Assembly: GCA_903932145.1 (NCBI GenBank)
Contig: CAIZFE010000058.1
Span: 1 to 41,554, forward strand
Direction: 5' to 3'
Length of the DNA stretch: 41,554 nucleotides
Origin: an uncultured Rhodopila sp.
Lineage (GTDB): Bacteria; Pseudomonadota; Alphaproteobacteria; Acetobacterales; Acetobacteraceae
Made by a program: the position numbers and the translations under genes. How positions within the stretch are numbered: position 1 is the first letter of the stretch; every line of letters starts with the position of its first letter. Positions 32,555 to 40,251 of the stretch are shown here, one piece after another. Below the pieces are notes generated by a model. It had not been told where the DNA came from. It searched no databases and worked only from the letters and a program-made list of their open reading frames with translations.

Positions 32555-32839
32555 TCAGGCCATTTCGTTGGCGTGCTCGTCCTGGGAGGCACGATCGATA
32601 TACGATCTTTTTTGAGTGACGTTCATCTCCTTCCAGTGCAGCTTATTGGTCCCTTCGGTCTCGTAAAGACGACGCGCGACTCGGATCTGACGTTTGGCCT
32701 CAGCCCAACCGGGGCGTTTGTGGCGCACAGCATAGCGGGTGGCAATAACTAGCTCCCGTATCTCCACCGTAGTCATCTCGGCGAGGTGTATGTCAACGCC
32801 ACCGGCGCGAATACGCCAGACGCGATTGCGTTTTGTCAT
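32555..32839 (-). CDS. Unknown 94-aa basic protein
   Basis: I do not recognise this protein. It is charged and basic, with MTKRNRVWRIRAGGVDIHLA at the start, an alpha-helical middle (VEIRELVIATRYAVRHKR) and a tail ending HANEMA; no membrane segment or metal motif is seen. It begins 11 nt after the stop of the exonuclease-BRCT gene, so the two look like an operon. A longer start at 32875 would overlap that gene. Base composition is less GC-rich than the core genes. No clear Shine-Dalgarno favours either start. Confidence 0.6.
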   Translation of the reverse strand: MTKRNRVWRIRAGGVDIHLAEMTTVEIRELVIATRYAVRHKRPGWAEAKRQIRVARRLYETEGTNKLHWKEMNVTQKRSYIDRASQDEHANEMA

Positions 32840-32849
32840 AAGACTATTT

Positions 32850-33851
32850 TCATGTCGCGAGTTGATCTGTGTCATATTCGCCGCACATCGCAACGAAATC
32901 TGTTTCCCGGATGACCCGAAGCCGTTGACCGGTCGCGATAAGTGCCTCCGCCTTGCGGCGTTTGCTGCTTTTTGTCATACCTTCGGCAAGCCTTTTGATG
33001 TCCTGATCGCCGATAACCAGGATTGTAGTATGCTTGGTAACGTTGTCGGCGACATCAGCCCCGTATCTCGCGGCGAGGGCCGCTGCCTCGTGACGGACCG
33101 TCAACAACGCACCAGTGAACACGATCGTCTCGCCTGACAGATAACCGTCCGGATCACCGGGCTGCGAAATCTTGGCAAGATTGTGCCGCTTGGCGAGATT
33201 ACGAAGTGCGACAAACTCTAATGCACTGAATGTTAAATCAGCCTCATGCATTGCAGCAATGATCACCTCGCCCGCAGCCCGTGCATCTTCCAAAGCATCA
33301 TGGTGCTTGAATGATACGTTGAGAAAACCGGCGACGTTGGCGAGTCCGTAACCTGTTTTGGCGAATCGCGACCACACGCGGCGAGCTACACGGGCTGAGT
33401 CCAACCATTCTATTTCGAAAGATTCCAGGTTATATTTCTCAAGCACTTGCCGCAGCGCGGTGCGATCGAAATGTGTATGTGTCACCACGACTTGATATTG
33501 CAGCAGTTTGCGCACATGGACGTAAGCCTCTGGGAATGTTGGCGCGTCCTGGACATCTTCTTCTTCAATGCCATGGATGCTGACGTTGAACCCGTCAAAA
33601 TAATCTTGCGGATTCACCAAGGTCTGATATGTGTCAATAACCACGCCATCACAGAACCTGACGATCCCGATTTGGCATATGCTGGCAAAGTCTGCATTAG
33701 CCGTTTCAAAGTCCAACGCGACGAAATCCGCACGCTCTAGTGGCAACGGTTCGATCACGTCCGGGGGTATGGCCCGGCGGAGCAGCCCAACGACTGTATC
33801 GCGTAGCAAACCGACTTGGGCATCGGAAATCGGATTGTGAGCGACGGCCAC
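32850..33851 (-). CDS. DEDDh 3'-5' exonuclease with C-terminal BRCT domain
   Basis: The 333-residue protein has an N-terminal DnaQ-like exonuclease (FVALDFETAN near residue 43, THTHFDRTAL near 130 and HHDALEDARAAGEV near 183, giving the D-E-D-D-H set) and a C-terminal BRCT domain (GETIVFTGALLTVRHEAA near 253, TILVIGDQDIKRL near 290). The layout recalls bacterial DNA polymerase III epsilon-like proteins fused to the ligase-type BRCT, which act in DNA repair or accessory elements. I chose a GTG at 33851 because AGGA lies eight bases before it; the frame stays open further upstream, through sequence that looks non-coding. Codon use is visibly less GC-rich than in neighbouring core genes. Confidence 0.82.
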   Translation of the reverse strand: MAVAHNPISDAQVGLLRDTVVGLLRRAIPPDVIEPLPLERADFVALDFETANADFASICQIGIVRFCDGVVIDTYQTLVNPQDYFDGFNVSIHGIEEEDVQDAPTFPEAYVHVRKLLQYQVVVTHTHFDRTALRQVLEKYNLESFEIEWLDSARVARRVWSRFAKTGYGLANVAGFLNVSFKHHDALEDARAAGEVIIAAMHEADLTFSALEFVALRNLAKRHNLAKISQPGDPDGYLSGETIVFTGALLTVRHEAAALAARYGADVADNVTKHTTILVIGDQDIKRLAEGMTKSSKRRKAEALIATGQRLRVIRETDFVAMCGEYDTDQLAT

Positions 33852-34119
33852 GCAAAATCCTGTTAGATCAGCCGCCGTATCAGCGGGCGGAACGATTATA
33901 TCGTGGAAAACCAAAAGATCAATGTCAATCTGATTTCTATATGATTCTATAAGCGGATTAACCTCACGGCTCGCGTGGGAAGAAACTGTGACCCGGCAGG
34001 CAGGTCCGTTGCTACGGGGGATATCTCGGGTGCTTCGCGCGGATGCAGCGCACGATCCGCTCATCAACGATGATGCCTGCAGGCACGGCCACGCCGCTAA
34101 AGCCGATCGACCAGGACCT

Positions 34120-34821
34120 TCAAGCGGCTCGCCGTTCGAACGCCACAGCATCGCGCACCGCGCCGATCGGCAGTTCGAATAGCTTCGCAACCTTCGCGAC
34201 CGACCCCTCGGCAATGGCGGCGTCCGCAAGAGCCTGCGTCGGCACCCTATGCTCCGCCACGATCGGATGACCAAAAGTCCGTGTCGGGTCCACCAAGGCC
34301 CGGGATCGGCGGGACATCGGCCACCAACGCTCCGCCGCCGCTTCGGCGAAATCGATGTCGCGGAAGCTGGGTTCTACCGCGCGATTAAACGCATATTGCC
34401 GATGAAATAGGTCGATCAACGTCGGCTCTTCAGCCTCAGTTGAGACCTGGAGAAAGATCGTCCGCCCATCGATCCGAAACCACGTTGTAGAGAACGGCCG
34501 CTCGTCCCCCACCATCTGCCGGCCGATGACCAGCGCTCGGCGGATACTGTGCAAGCTGATCCCGGCGACGATGAAGCTTGCAACAAATCTCAACTCTATC
34601 AAGTCACGGAAGCCGAGGGCGACATCTTTACCGCTGCGTGGCAACTGCGGGGTCCAGAGCGGGTCCGACCAGCCCGGCCTGTCCCTTGGGCCATGGGCAT
34701 AGCCGGTGAGCCAGAGGCGGATCCGAATTGACGAAATTCCGGTCAAGCCCGACGCCTCGGCCGCCGTGTAAAGGCCTACGCCGAGAAGTTTCCGCGGTGC
34801 AGCGGCGGTGATTGTATCCAT
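34120..34821 (-). CDS. DUF433/MerR-like HTH antitoxin-type protein
   Basis: The 233-residue protein starts with a short MerR-like helix-turn-helix (GLYTAAEASGLTGISSIRIR near residues 16-35) and ends with a DUF433 domain (TFGHPIVAEHRVPTQALADA and FELPIGAVRDAVAFE near 175-230). DUF433 proteins are often antitoxins paired with a DUF5615 PIN-like toxin encoded just downstream. Here the 260 nt after the stop hold no intact toxin; a TTG-initiated LKVLVDRL then a stop might be a stub. It is therefore an orphan or a transcription regulator. Confidence 0.72.
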   Translation of the reverse strand: MDTITAAAPRKLLGVGLYTAAEASGLTGISSIRIRLWLTGYAHGPRDRPGWSDPLWTPQLPRSGKDVALGFRDLIELRFVASFIVAGISLHSIRRALVIGRQMVGDERPFSTTWFRIDGRTIFLQVSTEAEEPTLIDLFHRQYAFNRAVEPSFRDIDFAEAAAERWWPMSRRSRALVDPTRTFGHPIVAEHRVPTQALADAAIAEGSVAKVAKLFELPIGAVRDAVAFERRAA

Positions 34822-35044
34822 CTGTCTGAGTTCTCCAGGAACGGGGGGTATCCGTTCCCTCCCACTCTGTCTCCGCCTGATAAACCACCGGCCTGTTGCT
34901 GAATTGGCGGTTTCCAGGCGATCCTCGTGCTGAGCAGTACCGCCGCCGCGCCAGCACTCATCGATCAGCCTGACCGTGGCCGGGCCGGTTCATCGGCATT
35001 TTCCGGCCACCGCGCGATACGCGTGTCGTGCACGACGGCACGGG

Positions 35045-35299
35045 TCAATGTTCGCGTTCGCGGCCGGTTTCCGCGTCGGTCTCTCCCTCGAAGATGGGGG
35101 CGGTCAGGTCCACGCCGTCGGCGATACGCACCGACCCGCGTTGACGGCCGAACAGCGTTCCCGTCCGCGCGTCCAGGTCCAGCAAACGCTGCATCGCCCG
35201 GGTCACGGCTTCGGTCTTGTCGCCATCGGTCAGTCGAGCGGCCGCTTTTTCGATCAGGGCGACGACATCGGGCCGGTTGATGGTGACGACGGATGCCAT
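35045..35299 (-). CDS. VapB-like type II antitoxin
   Basis: The 84-residue protein starts MASVVTINRPDVVALIEKAA with a short beta strand and helix as in ribbon-helix-helix VapB antitoxins (DGDKTEAVTRAMQRLLDLDA around residues 25-44) and has an acidic tail that could wrap a toxin. A VapC PIN-domain gene would be expected downstream at 34822-35044, but no intact frame is present there. AGGAG precedes the ATG at 35299, and a perfect palindrome lies 14-28 nt upstream. Confidence 0.65.
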   Translation of the reverse strand: MASVVTINRPDVVALIEKAAARLTDGDKTEAVTRAMQRLLDLDARTGTLFGRQRGSVRIADGVDLTAPIFEGETDAETGREREH

Positions 35300-35312
35300 G
35301 TCACGCTCCTGT

Positions 35313-35327
35313 CATTGAGCCTCAATG
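35313..35327. promoter_or_regulatory. Palindrome upstream of vapB-like gene
   Basis: CATTGAGCCTCAATG is a perfect 7-1-7 inverted repeat, 14 nt before the vapB-like start. Ribbon-helix-helix antitoxins repress their own promoters at such sites, so it is a candidate autoregulatory operator. Confidence 0.5.
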
Positions 35328-35435
35328 GTCGTATGCTCGCGGCTTGCTTATCCAGCAGGATGGTGTCGGTCCAGCAGTTCTCATTATGACCTGACGCATG
35401 TCCTCTTGGTTCGCGCCGCTGTTTTTTCGTGTGGG

Positions 35436-36171
35436 CTATGGGACGAACGGAGGAGGCCGGGCGAAGACGATAGTCCCGAGTAGGTGATCCCAAGACGGGA
35501 ACACTAGATACGTGATCAGCGCGACGATCGTATGATCGAAGCCCTGACGGGTCACCTGTGCGCGTCTCGCGGCCTTCCACGCCTTGTCGGCCAGGTCGCA
35601 GACGGTGTGACAGGCAAAGGCCAGCAGGTTTAGGGTGGCGAGCACGCTGGCAAGGTGCTTCTTCCCGTGGCCGAAATTGCGAGAACAGGTCGTCGCCCAG
35701 ATAGACCGGATCGAACCGGCGGTACAGGGCGCCCCGGGCAGCCAGCCATCGCCGGGCGGCGCGGCTCTCGCAGTCCTGCTTCTCAAGCCTGTCCTGCGGC
35801 ACGATGAATTCCGGCTCCAGCGGCACGGCGCGATTATGGCCCGGCGCCACCACGGTGGCGGCGAGCAGCATATGGAAATACTCGGTGCCATCCAGCGCGA
35901 TCAGCAGGCGCCCATCCAGACAGCACATGGCATCAAGACCGCCGGATTGCTGGAATTCGGCCACGATGTCGGCGAACATCGGGTAGCAATGGGTTGGCTC
36001 GACGGGATCGAGCATGGTGCGCATCTGGTTGTCGCAGGGGATCTTGGCCTTGCCGAACAGCGTCTGGCAGTTCGAGCGGCAATGTCCGGTCTCGAGAAAC
36101 CGTTGAGGCGCCAGAAAGGACAAGCTTGGCATGAAGAACGGGGCAAACGCGGCAAGCGCAAAGTCCTGCAT
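35436..36171 (-). pseudogene. ISNCY-like transposase with internal deletion
   Basis: From MQDFALAAFAPFFMPS at 36171 the frame reads LDPVEPTHCYPMFADIVAEF, then LIALDGTEYFH joined directly to MLLAATVVAPGHNRAVPLEP, then RAARRWLAARGALYRRFDPV and YLGDDLFSQ. At about 35680 a deletion with frameshift joins this to NFGHGKKHLASVLATLNLLA in another frame, which ends with SYLVFPSWDHL-like ALITYLVFPSWDHLLGTIVF. The conserved DNA between these blocks, including a C-x2-C region after the first EYF and the central catalytic part, is missing. It is a dead insertion-sequence remnant at the right side of the accessory patch. Confidence 0.75.
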
Positions 36172-36330
36172 CGAATAGCGCGCGTTCGTGCCGGTCCGCC
36201 CTGTCAGGCAGGGTTCGGTTGTAACAGCGCAGCGCGGCAATGAGGCGATCCCCCATAGGATGGTCGGTTTGTGTCTGCGGCCGCGATCGGCTTAGGTTGC
36301 GGCAACGATGCCAACCGGAGGACTCCGCCG

Positions 36331-37338
36331 ATGCCGATGCCGATGCCGCAGACCATGACCTATGTCCACGCAAACGGCGCCGGTGGTCCGGAGGTGCTGG
36401 GGCTCGGCACATGCCCGGTTCCGGTGGCCAAGGCGGATGAGGTGCTGATCCGCGTGCAGGCCGCCGGGGTGAACCGGCCGGATGTGGCGCAACGGCAGGG
36501 GACGTATCCGCCGCCGCCGAGTGCCAGCCCGATCCTGGGGTTGGAAGTGGCGGGTGAGGTTGTCGCCATTGGCGATCAGGTGACGGCGCTGGCGGTGGGC
36601 GATCGTGTCTGCGCGCTGACCAATGGCGGCGGTTATGCGGAATACTGCACCGCTCCGGCCTCGCAATGCTTGCCCTGGCCGGTGGGCTACGATGCCATCC
36701 GAGCGGGGGCGCTGCCGGAGACGTCGTTTACGGTGTGGGCGAATTTGTTTCAGATCGGCGGGCTGGCGAAAGGCCAAACAGCGTTGGTGCATGGCGGCAC
36801 GTCAGGCATCGGCGTCACCGCGATCCAGTTCGCGCATGAATTCGGCGCTCGGATATTCGCCACCGCCGGTTCGGATGACAAATGCGCGGCGTGTCTGCGG
36901 TTGGGGGCGGATGCGGCGATCAACTACCGGACTCAGGATTTCGCCGCCGAGGTGAAGACGCTGACCGAGGGGCGCGGCGTCAATGTCATTCTGGATATGG
37001 TCGGGGCGCCCTACATGGCGCGCAATGTGCGGTCATTGGGCATGGACGGGCGGCTGGTGATGATCGCGTTCCTGGAGGGCTCGAAAGTGCAGGAGTTCGA
37101 CTTCGTGCAGGTGATGGTGAAGCGGCTGACGATCACCGGATCGACGATGCGGCCCCGGACGACCGCCCAGAAGGCGGTGATCGCGACGGAGCTGCGCGAG
37201 AAAGTGTGGCCGGCGCTGGATGCCGGGCGCTGCCCGCCGGTGATCCATGCGACGTTCCCGCTGGCCCAGGCGGCGGAGGCGCACCGGCTGATGGAGAGCA
37301 GTGCGCATATCGGGAAGATCATGTTGGCGGTGGGGTGA
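36331..37338 (+). CDS. NAD(P)H-quinone oxidoreductase, PIG3/QOR type
   Basis: The 335-residue zinc-free medium-chain dehydrogenase resembles the PIG3 branch of quinone oxidoreductases. AAGVNRPDVAQRQGTYPPPP lies near residues 48-67, ILGLEVAGEVVAIGDQV near 72, the nucleotide-binding loop ALVHGGTSGIGVTAIQFA near 152-169 and SGTMRPRT-like ITGSTMRPRTTAQKA near 269. Family members reduce quinones by one electron with NADPH. The ATG at 36331 follows CGGAGGA by eight bases; an internal ATG at 36355 would trim a Met-Pro repeat. It stands alone. Confidence 0.88.
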   Translation: MPMPMPQTMTYVHANGAGGPEVLGLGTCPVPVAKADEVLIRVQAAGVNRPDVAQRQGTYPPPPSASPILGLEVAGEVVAIGDQVTALAVGDRVCALTNGGGYAEYCTAPASQCLPWPVGYDAIRAGALPETSFTVWANLFQIGGLAKGQTALVHGGTSGIGVTAIQFAHEFGARIFATAGSDDKCAACLRLGADAAINYRTQDFAAEVKTLTEGRGVNVILDMVGAPYMARNVRSLGMDGRLVMIAFLEGSKVQEFDFVQVMVKRLTITGSTMRPRTTAQKAVIATELREKVWPALDAGRCPPVIHATFPLAQAAEAHRLMESSAHIGKIMLAVG

Positions 37339-37407
37339 GGGGCGGACCTGCCGGGACAAAATGATTTTGAGCAACCCAATGGTTGTTTGACGTCGAACTA
37401 CTGTCAT

Positions 37408-37511
37408 TCTGCCATCGTCATGGCCCGGCCGAACCGCACCCGGGCCGGCCATTGCGCCATTCTGCTGCGACAACTGGTTCGGACAGGCCGTACCATGACG
37501 ATGGGGGCAAC
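37408..37511. repeat. Degenerate REP-like inverted repeat
   Basis: CATCGTCATGGCCCGGCCGA at the left and GACAGGCCGTACCATGACGATG at the right are outward copies of the arms of the element at 213-300, with substitutions in the inner hairpins. The outer arms CATCGTCATGG and CCATGACGATG are perfectly complementary. Confidence 0.65.
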
Positions 37512-37800
37512 GGGCGGTCTCGATGTCCCTCGGTATGGCAGGTTCCCGCCCTACCCTGGCGGCGCCATGCCCGGGCCGTTAACCGCCTCAGTAGCGAGAC
37601 CTGCCACCAAGCTCGCATACCCAACCTGCTCCGTCCTTAGGTTTTCAGCAATACGCTTGGCCGTCTCGCTCTACTGAAACGACTGCGCCCACTTCTGGCC
37701 GCCGATAGGCTTGGCCCCGTTTTCTTGGCGATTCGTATCGTTTCCCGCGGGTGGGTGGCCGGTTTCGTTCAAGGACGTAATGGGCTAATATTCATCAATT

Positions 37801-37956
37801 TTAGAGAAATATTTCTTTATATCGATTCTGTGTGCGGGCAACCTCCCGTTTCAACCAGCGCGCGTTTGAAGGGGGCAGTTGCTCTTGAAGGGCAGCCCGC
37901 GGTGGCCCCAACGACACCTTTGATCGCAGGGCGAGTTCTCCGAACACGCTGTTCAT
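37801..37956 (-). CDS. Doubtful 51-aa reading frame
   Basis: An ATG at 37956 opens MNSVFGELALRSKVSLGPPR followed by a basic, Arg/Lys-rich tail (NARWLKREVARTQNRYKEI). There is no ribosome site and no match I recognise. It may be the end of a vanished gene. Confidence 0.15.
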   Translation of the reverse strand: MNSVFGELALRSKVSLGPPRAALQEQLPPSNARWLKREVARTQNRYKEIFL

Positions 37957-38001
37957 GCGGATCTCCACAGAGGCCACCCGGAGCAGGCCGTGCCAAGTTT
38001 G

Positions 38002-39264
38002 TCAGGCGTTGGCGCGCGCGTCGACAAGTGCCCCCACAGCATCAGCGGTCGCGGCCGACAGCGTCCAGCCGAGGTGGCCGTGCCCGGTGTTGTAGAACAC
38101 AAGCGGATTCCGCCCGGGTGCGACGCGGGGCAGCATGTCCGGCATCATCGGCCGCAACCCCGCCCACGGCACCGACTGCCGTGTGCTCATGCCCGGAAAA
38201 TGCGCCCGGCACCACGCCACCAGCGGCGCGATCCGGTCGGCGCGGATGTCGCGGTTGTAGCCGTTGAACTCGGCTGTCCCCGCCACGCGGAAGCGCGTCG
38301 GCCCAAGCCGGCTGGTGACGATCTTGGTCCTGTCGTCCAGCAGGCTCATCCACGGCGCGGCCTCCTGGTCGGCAACCTCGGGCAGGCTGACGGTGATGGA
38401 GTAGCCCTTCACCGGATACACGTTGACGCGATCCCCAAACCCCTGGCTGAGCTGCCGCGACATGACGCCGCCGCACACCACCACCTTGTCGAACGTCTCC
38501 GTCGCGTCCGGATGCACCGAACCGTCCAGCGCCGGGTCGGTGGAGCGGCTGACGATGGTGACCTTGTCGGACCCGGCGGCGGCGGACATCACCTCGGTGG
38601 CGTATCGGATAGTCACGCCGTACCGCGCGCAGGCACGCGCCAGGCCGTTGGTGAATTTGTGGATGTCGCCGGTGAAATCCGACGGCGTGTAGAAGCCGCC
38701 ATAATACGTGCCGCGCAGGGTCGGCTCGATCGAGCGGATTTCCTCCGGCGTCACCGCCCGACGCTCCAGCCCGCCCCTGGCCAGCAACTCGCTCACCCGT
38801 TCGGCGGCTTCGAAATCGTGCTTCGTTTCGTAGAAATGCAGGATGCCGCGATCCTCGCAGTCGAAATCGATGCCCTCGTCCTCGGCCATGCGCCGCAGAT
38901 GCTGGCGGGCTTCGATCGCCAACCGAGCGGTGGTGATGGTGTTTTCCTCATAGCGCGGGATGGCGGCGATGAATTCGCCCATCCAGGACAGCTTGTGCCA
39001 GGACGGCTTCGGGTTCACCAGCAGCGGCGCCCCCGGTGACAGCATCCACTTCATCCCCTTCAGCACCGTCCCCCAACTGTTCCAGACCTCGGCATTGGAG
39101 GCGGAGAGCTGTCCGCCATTGGCGAACGATGTCTCCATCGCCGCATACGGATGACGGTCGAACACAGTGACGCGATGGCCGCGCCGGGCGAGGTTATAGG
39201 CGGTGGTGATGCCGGTAATACCGGCGCCGATAACGGCGATGGTGTGAGAGTCGGTGTTGGACAT
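38002..39264 (-). CDS. dadA: D-amino-acid dehydrogenase (small subunit family)
   Basis: The 420-residue FAD enzyme begins TIAVIGAGITGITTAYNLAR with the GxGxxG loop, followed by VTVFDRHPYAAMETSFANGG (about 33-52), typical of DadA, and ends with LVFYNTGHGHLGWTLSAAT near 390. It oxidises D-amino acids, classically D-alanine, at the membrane and feeds electrons to quinone. The ATG at 39264 is spaced seven bases from GGGGGAGA. The gene is preceded by a tandem glycine riboswitch, which suggests that glycine or a D-amino acid released together with it is a physiological substrate or signal. No alr gene follows. Confidence 0.92.
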   Translation of the reverse strand: MSNTDSHTIAVIGAGITGITTAYNLARRGHRVTVFDRHPYAAMETSFANGGQLSASNAEVWNSWGTVLKGMKWMLSPGAPLLVNPKPSWHKLSWMGEFIAAIPRYEENTITTARLAIEARQHLRRMAEDEGIDFDCEDRGILHFYETKHDFEAAERVSELLARGGLERRAVTPEEIRSIEPTLRGTYYGGFYTPSDFTGDIHKFTNGLARACARYGVTIRYATEVMSAAAGSDKVTIVSRSTDPALDGSVHPDATETFDKVVVCGGVMSRQLSQGFGDRVNVYPVKGYSITVSLPEVADQEAAPWMSLLDDRTKIVTSRLGPTRFRVAGTAEFNGYNRDIRADRIAPLVAWCRAHFPGMSTRQSVPWAGLRPMMPDMLPRVAPGRNPLVFYNTGHGHLGWTLSAATADAVGALVDARANA

Positions 39265-39300
39265 GCGCATTCTCCCCCGCCCGTGGCGGGTGTTCAAATG

Positions 39301-39504
39301 CCCCCTCTGTCATTGGCCTGAGAGCATCATCGTGCCCCGGAATAGGGCAGCGACTTACACCATCGGCGGGAGCGGCTGCTCCGCTTTTCAGAGATTCAGT
39401 CCGTTTGCGGTTTCTTGTGCCTGAGAGTTTCCGGGGCGGTTGCTCCTTCGGCGCCGCTTTGGCCCCCCGGTCTTTCCCCCGAGCAGCCGCCGCGAACTCT
39501 TCCG
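39301..39504 (-). promoter_or_regulatory. Tandem glycine riboswitch upstream of dadA
   Basis: On the minus strand the 5' aptamer (39504-39400) contains the conserved GCGCCGAAGGAGCAA (reverse of 39440-39454) and AAACTCTCAGGCAC (39431-39418). The second aptamer (39395-39301) contains GCCGATGGTGTAAGTC (39367-39352) and GCTCTCAGGCCAATGACAGA ending in GGGGG (39325-39301). The pair, joined by a short linker, is the classic two-aptamer arrangement. It ends 37 nt before the dadA ATG, close enough to affect the ribosome site. Glycine riboswitches usually turn expression on in response to glycine. Confidence 0.9.
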
Positions 39505-39606
39505 CGAGGCCTGTGTGGCAGAGGCGGGGAGGGGAGTCAAGTTTGTTGTAATTAGCAACTACTGCTGTGCGTCATGGAGATTGGGCCACCAACTACGCGC
39601 CCGGAT

Positions 39607-40164
39607 TCAGCGCGACGCTGGAAACAGGTCCGTCACCACCAGCCCCGGCGGATCGAGATGCAACGGCCCGTCCCTGACGATGCGCGTCAGGATCGTGCCA
39701 TCGGCGCCTCGGGCATGGTGGATGATGGCTCGGTCCTCGGTTCGGACAATGAGGTAATGCCGCACCGAAGGCAGACGGAAATAGTCGGCCAGCTTGGCCC
39801 CGGAGTCGCGGGCGCGCGTTGAAGGCGACAGGACTTCGACAACGATCACCGGGTCGTCCAACGTCACCGCATTGTCGGGCAGCGGCGAACCGCATCGGAC
39901 CAAGGCGTCGGGTTCATAGGTTGTGGCGTCATCGACTTTGACGGCCATGCCGTCCGGGTAAACCTGGCAAGGCAATCCCTGCCGCTCTACGGACTCGGCC
40001 AACCGGCGAGCGATATGGAATTTCGTCAGCGCGTGGGAACTGCGTTCGGGTGCCATGCCGACCACTTCGCCGGCGACCAGCTCGAAGCGCTGGCCACCGG
40101 GCTGTTCCATGGCCCAGGCGATGAACTCATCGGACGTCATGCGGACGGAAGCGGGGTCGGACAT
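39607..40164 (-). CDS. Uma2-family (DUF820) restriction-endonuclease-like protein
   Basis: The 185-residue protein belongs to the Uma2/DUF820 family, which has a PD-(D/E)xK-like nuclease fold of unclear role. Features are RFELVAGEVVGMAPERSSHA near residues 22-41, DDATTYEPDALVRCG near 76-90 (catalytic-type Asp), DPVIVVEVLSPSTRARDSGA near 104-123 (Glu-x-Leu) and KLADYFRLPSVRHYLIVRTE next. Such genes are frequent, multi-copy and probably mobile in cyanobacteria and alphaproteobacteria. The gene is divergent from nothing and lies 88 nt from the next minus-strand gene. Confidence 0.83.
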   Translation of the reverse strand: MSDPASVRMTSDEFIAWAMEQPGGQRFELVAGEVVGMAPERSSHALTKFHIARRLAESVERQGLPCQVYPDGMAVKVDDATTYEPDALVRCGSPLPDNAVTLDDPVIVVEVLSPSTRARDSGAKLADYFRLPSVRHYLIVRTEDRAIIHHARGADGTILTRIVRDGPLHLDPPGLVVTDLFPASR

Positions 40165-40251
40165 ACGTCATCCTGACACAGGGTTCGGCGGAGGCCGAAA
40201 GCCATTCTCGCTTGCGCCGGCCGCTTTCCGCAACACCCAATGGCAACCGCC

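Larger units (their letters stand above)
37339..38001. other. Gap between quinone reductase and dadA
   Basis: This 660-base stretch holds a weak hairpin after the qor gene (CAACC-CAAT-GGTTG at 37374-37387), a degenerate REP-like element at 37408-37511 and a doubtful 51-codon minus-strand frame at 37801-37956. The part 37780-37830 is AT-rich. No recognised gene, tRNA or terminator is present. The two genes around it run towards each other. Confidence 0.55.

Noticed and set aside
33852..34119. N-terminal extension of the exonuclease-BRCT frame to 34274
   Set aside because: It overlaps the DUF433 gene and has no domain; the GTG at 33851 has a good AGGA ribosome site.
34822..35044. A VapC toxin downstream of the VapB-like gene
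   Set aside because: None of the three minus-strand frames shows the PIN-domain VDAS-like start or acidic residues, and all contain stops.
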